From positions 7,361,852 to 7,425,851 of the forward strand of contig JAQFVV010006220.1 of NCBI GenBank assembly GCA_028023455.1: DNA of 64,000 nucleotides. Direction: 5' to 3'. This DNA comes from Epiperipatus broadwayi (Eukaryota; Onychophora; Udeonychophora; Euonychophora; Peripatidae). The position numbers and the translations under genes were made by a program. Below are positions 56,986-64,000 of this stretch, in pieces; within the stretch, counting starts at the first letter, position 1; every line of letters begins with the position of its first letter. The notes under the pieces are model-generated. The model searched no databases. It saw only the letters and a list, made by a program, of their open reading frames with translations, and had not been told where the DNA came from.

Positions 56986-59233
56986 TTATCTTTAAATTAT
57001 AATATTTAAATAATTAATAAATTTCTAATTTAAGTAAAATATGTTAAAATATTACAAATTCAGGTTATTATTACAGAAAACAGAATTAGTATTTAAACTT
57101 AACTAATATGCTTGTTCTTAACTAATATGTCTTCATTTTACTAAAAGAATGCAGGTAATGTATATGATATGACTATATCTTTTAATCCTAATGTTTAATC
57201 TAATTTTATGGTTAATCTATTTTCATTACTAATTTTTTTTAAAACTTAAACATCCAATTAATTCTGATTAAATAAATTACATTGTTAATTCTTGAAAAGA
57301 ACTTTAAAAAAATAAAATTAAATACAAATTCTACCCTGGGTGTCTTAGATAGATTTAAGAGTTAAAACTACCTGTATCAAACTCAATTCTATTATTTCCT
57401 GGTGCATAAATATCAAATGATCTCCTCGGTGATAAACCAATTGATTACTTATGCTTTTTTTTTTTATCAAGTAATTGTAGTTAAAGATTATTATCCACCT
57501 CCCTCCCAGGTCACTAATAAAACTTTGTACTATTCATTATTAATAATTTATTTATAAATCTGTATTATAATTTAAATTAATCTAGATTTTTTTATATTTT
57601 CATAAAATAAATTTTCAAATTTTATCTGTATGTTAATACACTTATCTTTTTCAGATGTCATTGGTCATATGTTTCTGGAATGTATGACAGAGTAGAAGTT
57701 TGAAATGTATCTACTAATTTATTAATAAATTTGAATATATCTAAAACGTATGCATGACTTCTTGGCTGATGGATGTTTGCAATAGGATTGAGTTAAAAGT
57801 GAAAAATGTAATAACTGATAAAACAAAAATTTGGAAATATATATATAAATAAGAAGTTCTAATTTTTTTTTTTACAATTTTTATCAGACACATTCCTAAT
57901 CTCAAACTCCACCATATATATTTTAATAATCCATCAATGCAAAATTTCAGAGCTCTTTCATTATGCATGCATATATGCAAATAATCTTTGCTTATCAGGT
58001 GAGATAGAGACATAAATACTTGGAATAACATACTCGTGTTGATAATTCAATATTTTTACATTAAATCACTCTCACCAAAATCATCACTGATTATCCATTT
58101 TTATATATTATTGTTTTAATTTTGTTTTGTTTTTTCCAAATCTTGTTTTTGTTTTTTGTTTCATTTTTTTAAATTAAGCATTCAAAAGACTTAAGAATAA
58201 TATAAATAACATAGAAAAATATATGGGTAGTAAAATGTAATTTTTTGAGAATATGCTACATCTGTTAGCAGTAGACAGATATAAAGATTAAAGTGCCATA
58301 CAGACAGATTTAACATATTCTCAAATGATTTTGCAGTTACAATCAAGTTTGTTAAGAAAAGGAGAATAAAAAAATATCCCAAAATAAGTTTTATTTTCCA
58401 GGGCATAGAATGCAACTCCCACTGTGTGTCCACAATCATTAAAAATTTAGAATAAATTGTAAAAATAAGTATTTGGAAAGTTAGAACTAAGAATAAATCA
58501 GAGAAAATAGAAATGTTATTGTAATAAATGAAAGTAGAATGGGATAGATGCTGTAAGATATCTTGCATAGTTTAGCACAATAGAAGAATGTCAAATTCTA
58601 AAAGCTAAAGGTTTCTAAAGTGAGGCTCAATCTGTTATTTCTGATACATGAATGCTTTTCAAACAACAAACCATTCAGTTATATTATATTTTAGGATTTA
58701 TTTAATTAGATGTATGGGATGTAAGGAAAAAAATTAGGAAGTTATAAAATTTGGTGTTTTGAAATAATAGAACATAAGGAAATAAATATTGTTGTGGATA
58801 AAATGAAAGTTATTGATTTAGTAGTGGCTGAAAACAAAAATTGTAAAATGTTTTTTTTATATTGCATTAGAAAGCATAAAATTTAAAAAATTTAACAAAG
58901 AATTTAGAATGAGTAATAGCAAGTAAGGGTAACTTTATAGCAGTGATGAAGCATGACTTTTTTAGGAATAGAAGCACAGTTCTTTTTTTCATAATGTTTT
59001 TATTTTACTTGCAACAACAATTTTTACATAATAGTGCCTAATATATATACATACATATATATATAAAAACAAAACTTAAATATATTCCAAACAACGGTAA
59101 ACAATTTATAATACAATATAAATAAAAACTCAATAAAAACTCATAAAGAAATATTTTTGATTATATTCATAATCATTTTCAACTCAACTTTCAAAATGGA
59201 ATCATCTATTACCAACCGGAAACACATGTCAAT
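56986..59233. other. AT-rich DNA, no gene seen
   Basis: ORFs at 57741-58031 and 58191-58568 (minus) are hydrophobic and low complexity, rich in Phe, Leu, Ile and Tyr, with no domain; their size is plausible by chance at this composition. Nothing else is supported. Confidence 0.45.
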
Positions 59234-60730
59234 TTAAATATCCCACAATTCATTAATCCTAACATTTGCTGACTGTCTGTTTATTATCGTATTTTTATAC
59301 CTACTAATAAAAACTGCCTCTTTAATTTTTCTTTTTTCATTATCTCTCTCTTGTCTTAAAATTTTTATTTTATTTATATCAAAATTAAACTTAAAATTAC
59401 AATTTCTATCATGATCATAAAAAACAGATTCAGTATATAACCTGACTTCATTACTATTATCATTGCATATCTGTACATTTTTCAAAACTCTTTTATATAA
59501 CAATTTATGTTCTTTAATTCTTTTCTCTATATTACATCTAGATTCCCCTATATATGATAAGTTACACCCACAAAAAATTCTATAAATTATATTACTCACA
59601 ATATTTTTTTCTAACTTATATTTTGAATTATTAATCATTCTATTTAAATTACCTGATCCATAAAAAGAAACATTATATATACCATTATGAACTTTTTTCA
59701 TAAATTTTACTTGATTATTATTATAAAAAGGCAAAGAAATCCACTTCTTACTCTTAATTTCTTCATCACCAGTATTTCTATTAATTTTCTTACTAAATTG
59801 ACAAACCACTTGATAAATTTCTTTTATATTATAACCTACACTTAATAATTCACTTACACAATTTTCAATATTTTTCTTTTTATCACATGCATATTTACAC
59901 AAAATATTATTTCTATACAAAAAAGACCTAAAACCAGCCATATTATAATTATGTGGCACGTTAGATAAATAGGAATATACTCTCTAGTTTCAATATGTTT
60001 AATAAACAATTTATAGTCAATCATATTATTGTTCCTTGAAATTATCAAATCTAAATATTTAATACTGTTGTTATATTCTTTCTACATAGTCCAGAAAAGA
60101 CCTTTTATATTATTATATTCATCAAAAATTTTATCAATCATTTCTGAAGAAGCACATATAAAAACATCACCCACATATCTCGTATATATCTTAATATTTC
60201 CCATAAATATAAATTTGTTTAAAATTTTCTCTTCATAATATGACAAAACAAAACTGCATAACTGTGCCACCATTGGTAATCCCATTGGCCAGCCTTTACT
60301 CATCTTATAAAATTTACCATTAAAGGATGCAACAATATTTTGTTCAATAAAATTTAAAGCCTTCATCAGAAAACATATTAATTGATTATCCAATTTCTTT
60401 TCCAATAAAGCTTGATGAATTATCTTAATTGAATCAAGTCTATCAATAGATCCATACATCTCAGAAACATCCAATGACACTAAAACATCATCACAGTCCA
60501 AACTTAAATCTTTAATTTTTTCAACAAAATCAAATGATGACGTTACAGAATATTTAAAACTCTCTTATCTGTAAATCAGAGAATATATTATCAATATATT
60601 TTTATTTTCCAAATCTTTTTAACATTCTTAAAAGTTTTAACAGTAAATTAGATCTTAGCATTGTTTGAACTTCTTATAATTAACTGAAAATGCATTACTC
60701 AAGTTCATTCTTTGCATATATAAAAATAAT
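59234..60730 (-). pseudogene. Penelope-like element PLE3, RT plus GIY-YIG, nearly intact
   Basis: Minus strand, best preserved of the three. RT: SVTSSFDFVEKIKDLSLD just before 60501, motif A LVSLDVSEMYGSID (about 60440-60480), SKGWPMGLPM (about 60270-60300), and the catalytic box RYVGD (about 60166-60180), where the first Asp of YVDD is now Gly. A TAG (about 60084) follows LFWTM; KYLDLIISRNN comes next, then a frameshift near 59950 into MAGFRSFLYRNNILCKYACD and a 241-codon open frame. In that frame the GIY-YIG nuclease has IIYRIFCGC (residues 124-132), YIGES (136-140) and KRIKEHK (146-152) at about 59495-59590. A CxC motif overlaps the GIY strand. One stop, one shift and one catalytic change make it dead. 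The RT N-terminal end fades by about 60700. Confidence 0.85.
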
Positions 60731-61143
60731 TCAACTGTTGGTAAAAAAAAAATTGAAAGTCAACAGTAATTCCATACAAAAAAATAATGAATTTGTCAAG
60801 CATTGTTAGCCGAGAGGTTATTGCAACTGCCTTGCAAGCAAGTAGTTGGTTGCAGACGGTTGTGGGTTCACGTCCCGGCCGATGCTATGACATATGAAAA
60901 TAATAATAATAATAATAAATTTGAATTGCTCATTCTAATCAGACTGCGATTAGTTTAAATATAGATAATACATTATCAATATATTTTTACCTTCCAAATC
61001 TTTTTGACATTCTTAAAAGTTTTAACTGTAAATTAGATCTTAGCATTGTTTGAACTTCTTATAATTAACTGAGAATGTGTTAGTCAAGTTTATTCTTTGC
61101 ATATATAAAAACAATTCAACTGCTAGTAAAAAAATTGAAAGTA
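60577..61143. repeat. Duplicated PLE3 RT segment with a SINE between the copies
   Basis: 60577-60765 and 60967-61143 are direct copies, about 90% alike (TATTATCAATATATTTTT, TTAGATCTTAGCATTGTTTG, TTCTTTGCATATATAAAAA). The first adjoins the PLE3 RT and reads as its N-terminal part on the minus strand. The spacer of about 200 bp holds a SINE. Confidence 0.8.
60795..60920 (+). mobile_element. tRNA-derived SINE, subfamily 1
   Basis: Head TCAAGCATTGTTAGCCGAGA (A box TTAGCCGAGAGG), CTTGCAA loop, B box GGTTCACGTCCC, GATGCTATGACATATG, then an (AAT)n tail. The flank AATGAATTTG resembles AATAAATTTG after the tail (9 of 10), a possible target duplication. Nearly the same sequence as the 37.8 kb copy. 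Confidence 0.88.
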
Positions 61144-62199
61144 AATTTTTTAAATTGAATTTTAATTAAAGCTTTTGAAAGTTTTAGTGAATTTTTCTAT
61201 GGAAGCACTCATTCCATTCAATATATGGATGCTTCATCCCTGCTGTATAGATTCCAAAATCAATACAGTCTTAAAAACATCAAAATGATTAGAGACTGTA
61301 ATCAGATGAGAACAAGACTGCTATTGTGTTTTTATAGAAAAGTTATCAAAAAAAAAGATAATGTTCAGAATGTGTTCAGTTGCTATAAAAATCACTGCTT
61401 CACTATTCATTTAAAAAAAAAACAACATATGATACAGTTGTTGTTGTTTTTTTACTCTTTTTATTTTTTGAGTGAATAAATGAATGAACACACAGAGTCA
61501 ATATATATATAAATAAATGTGCTTCCTTAATTTATTATTATTATTTTAATTTATTCTATAATATTAATTTATGTATATATATCAAACAAATATAAAAGTA
61601 ACTGTGTTATACATATATATGTTCATCTTGAAAAGTAGTATACATTTGCAGATTAGCAAAATAATATGCATTGTTACTGGAACCAAAACTTATCAATAAA
61701 ATGTGAGCTTATTATAAACAATGTATAATCTCTGAGAGGGATTTTGAACATAATATAACAGGTATTGTGGATCCACTATATTACCTAAAACAAATGTATT
61801 AATAATTGTAAATAATCATTTTTATTAGCTATACATTATTTAATTTTTCATCCCACTATAAATTTAATTAAATATTAGTATATTATTTAATTAATAAACA
61901 AAAAAAATTGATTCATGCTAGATTTTATTAATTAAAATATTAACCTTTAATTGGAGAAATGTCATAATTGAAGATTATAGTAATTTACTTGAATACATAT
62001 GAGACATAAAAGAACAAGGATCTAGGCTGATTGATAAAAGCTGCTTCTGCCAGAAATGCACTTTGAGCTCATTTGCTCTTCATATATATATATATATTTG
62101 CTCTCCATATATTTGTCTTTCTCCAAATATTTTTCTGTATGAAAAAGAATATTTGAATATTGTTGAAAATAATTCTAAGTGGTCTAATAGTTCTTCAAG
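61144..62199. other. AT-rich DNA, no gene seen
   Basis: The 84-codon ORF at 61225-61479 has no domain. Short TA runs only. Confidence 0.45.
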
Positions 62200-63450
62200 T
62201 GTAAATGCTATTACTTATTATGATGAAGTATAAGAAATGCATGAAGAAATTTTAAAAATGGTTAAAAAAAAAAAAAGAAGAAGAATGGTATAAAGAATTG
62301 AAATAGGATAGTAGAAGAGAGAACAAATAATGAAACTAAAAGATTATGAGTTAAAAGTAAAAAATGATAAAAAGGGATAGAAAAAATTGTATGATAATAA
62401 TGAAGACACAGTTTAGAATTACAAAAAAAAAAAAACGTGCAAAGCAACAGATTATAAAAAAATATTTTGTTTGGATTACATATTTATTAAAATATCTTTA
62501 GGAATGCTATTAAAGAATGTGGCCATAACCTGAAGCTATTATTAATCCATTAGCTTAGTAATGGTAGAATTAAAAGCAATTTTTAGGAGATTTAAAAAAA
62601 AAGATACCAAGAATAAAATGGTCTACTGAAATGTAAAAGAAAACTTTTTTTTCTTCAAATGTATTAAATATAAATATAAACAAACTCAAATATTATAACT
62701 AATTCAAATTAATGGTGAGAATCATTTAAAGAAAGTTTTTAAAAAGCTGTAATGGTCACAGTGGATAATAATACAGCAAAAAAACTTTAAAATCATCAAT
62801 AAAATAATAATAACATAGAAAAATATAAATACTTTTGTGAAAATGGAAAGGGGACAGAATTTAACATTGAATTGACATATAAACCGATAAAGTTAGGCAA
62901 GTGAGGTTAAAAAGAAAATATAGAAAAATTATAAAAAAGATATGATTTAATATACTTTAGAATTAAATCAAGATGAAAAAAAAACGGAAATCATAAAAGA
63001 AAGATGAGATTCCACTTGGATTGATGGAAGCTGTGGGAAAAAGTTAATAATCAATTAGTTTTATCAAAATGCAAAAATATCTTCTTATTGACTGAGTTTC
63101 TATACTGGTAAATTATTGCAATGTGACGGAATTAAAATATAAATTAATAACAACAACAACAACAAAAACTTCAAAAATATCTGTTGTGCATTGATTATTC
63201 AACCTTCTACATATCATTAATAGTGGAAGAAATCAATCCTACCTCATATGAGAATGGTTTAGTGGGAAAATATTGAACGGTTAATTGGGAAAAGGAGATG
63301 CAGCAATTTGATATTCTAACTTATTTGAAGAACAAAAATGATTCATTAAATGCATACATAGTGAAAGACTGATCATAGTTTTTATGCTAGAATGTGATTG
63401 CAATGTGGTATAGTTGATGATGGGTGCATTAATAAAAGCCAAAAAAAAAC
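62200..63450 (+). pseudogene. LINE RT C-terminal remnant
   Basis: Heavily decayed. Ordered weak matches: KKKDTKNKMVY (about 62600), YKYFCENGKGTEFNIEL (about 62828-62878) at the place of the FKYLG..ISENGKC..EI region of endonuclease-RT LINEs, LLTEFLYW (about 63087) at the LLYG.E.W region, and RMVWWENIERLIGKRRCSN (about 63255-63310). The last block is shared with 47365-47460. An (AAC)n run lies near 63150. Confidence 0.4.
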
Positions 63451-63906
63451 AAAAACTTAATTATCAAATTTTCAGTGTAATGATAATGTATTTGATTTTG
63501 TGATCTCATGATACTTATGTAATTTTAATCACTTTACTTATAACATTTCTATGTATGAATGAAATAATAACTATCATTTATCACCAGTATATATATAATG
63601 TAACGTTTAATTCGGAGGAGTTGCCAGTAGATTTTCTATTTCCCATTTTGGGATTAACAAATAGTTGAATCAATTCATCTTATATATATGAACTGATTTA
63701 TTTTTTTATTATTTAGCTCTTGTAAACTTTCATCGTTAGAAACATTAATGTAAATTTTTAATCAATTTTTTTTCATCAACTAATCGTACCGAACATTTTT
63801 TTCGGAAGTATTGAAAAAAGATTTGGAAATTCTAATACTTAAAAGAATTACATAAAAGTTTTGTTTCTTCCAAAAAAAAAGAAAAGAAAATCTCAATTGC
63901 TAATAG
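63451..63906. other. AT-rich DNA, no gene seen
   Basis: No supported feature; CpGs become a little more frequent after 63600. Confidence 0.45.
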
Positions 63907-64000
63907 TATAAAAGCAGCAATACTGTACAATTATTTAAAAAGTTTAACATCTTCGTAATGGCTTTGGCTTCCGGTGTTTCCGTATAGATCATCCGCCTAT
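63907..64000 (+). promoter_or_regulatory. Possible TATA promoter and gene start at the window edge
   Basis: TATAAAAG (63907-63914), then ATG at 63958, then a sudden rise to roughly 50% GC over the last 40 bases. The frame from the ATG reads MALASGVSV and then TAG, so a gene would need a splice donor within it (a GT occurs before that stop). MALASGVSV recalls the N-terminus of ADF/cofilin proteins (ASGVxV), but nine residues cannot establish this. It could equally be a short GC-rich insertion cut by the window end. Confidence 0.25.

Noticed and set aside
57741-58031. 96-codon minus-strand ORF as a gene
   Set aside because: Same composition-driven hydrophobic pattern, with no recognisable domain.
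58191-58568. 125-codon minus-strand ORF as a membrane protein gene
   Set aside because: Hydrophobic low-complexity translation of AT-rich DNA with no motif, codon pattern or splice context.
59160-59225. GATGATTCC...GAAAG and GGAAACACATGTC near the PLE3 3' end as a ribozyme
   Set aside because: Neither strand gives both core boxes with stems in order; at most a vestige.
60795-60900. A functional tRNA gene
   Set aside because: The cloverleaf is imperfect, the same sequence occurs five times with target duplications and tails, and subfamilies exist, so it is a SINE.

Overview
The window looks like non-coding DNA from a large, very AT-rich animal (metazoan) genome, probably an invertebrate. I see no bacterial-type gene organisation. 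No ORF exceeds 241 codons, and the longest recognisable ones are decayed transposable-element proteins. The mobile families present are Penelope-like elements with GIY-YIG nucleases, RTE-type and other LINEs, tRNA-derived SINEs and hAT transposons with 8-bp target duplications. Dinucleotide and trinucleotide microsatellites are common. I cannot name the species. I found no intact host protein-coding gene; a possible gene start lies in the last 100 bases (TATA box, ATG and a jump in GC).

Layout: 1-10 kb holds a poly(A) retrocopy with a 15-bp target duplication, fragments of a composite repeat (here called A-C), a near-perfect foldback (family E) and microsatellites. 10-20.7 kb holds a family-B remnant, a complete hAT MITE, an RTE LINE fossil (11.99-14.35 kb), a cluster of direct and inverted repeats (D), a hAT deletion derivative that keeps a BED-type N-terminus, and a Penelope-like element (PLE1) with flanking inverted repeats and a second hAT MITE inside it. 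20.7-30 kb is mostly featureless. 30-36.7 kb holds family-B elements B2 and B3 and a second Penelope-like element (PLE2), again with inverted terminal repeats. 37-45 kb holds four SINEs, one of them inside a LINE remnant, a CpG-retaining interval at about 41.8-42.7 kb, and a 680-bp foldback of family A. 45-57 kb holds B4, LINE remnants, local tandem duplications, a hAT-like MITE and an RTE fossil that carries B5 and a small hairpin insert. 59-61.2 kb holds the best-preserved Penelope-like element (PLE3). 62-63.5 kb is another LINE remnant.

The most interesting signal is family B (five copies near 10.6, 30.2, 36.3, 45.8 and 54.7 kb). These are short non-autonomous insertions with variable-length target duplications (11, 16 and 18 bp) and long inverted terminal or arm repeats. 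Four of the five copies retain at least part of a type I hammerhead ribozyme: a CUGANGA box, a 3-4 bp stem II, GAAAC, a palindromic ACUAGU helix III ending in the GUC cleavage site, and a stem I in two blocks separated by an internal loop. The stem I pairs differ between copies but stay complementary. Hammerheads of this type are known from Penelope-like elements and metazoan retrozymes. Three Penelope-like copies lie in the same window and two of them have inverted terminal repeats, so family B is plausibly a Penelope-mobilised retrozyme-like family. That link is inference.
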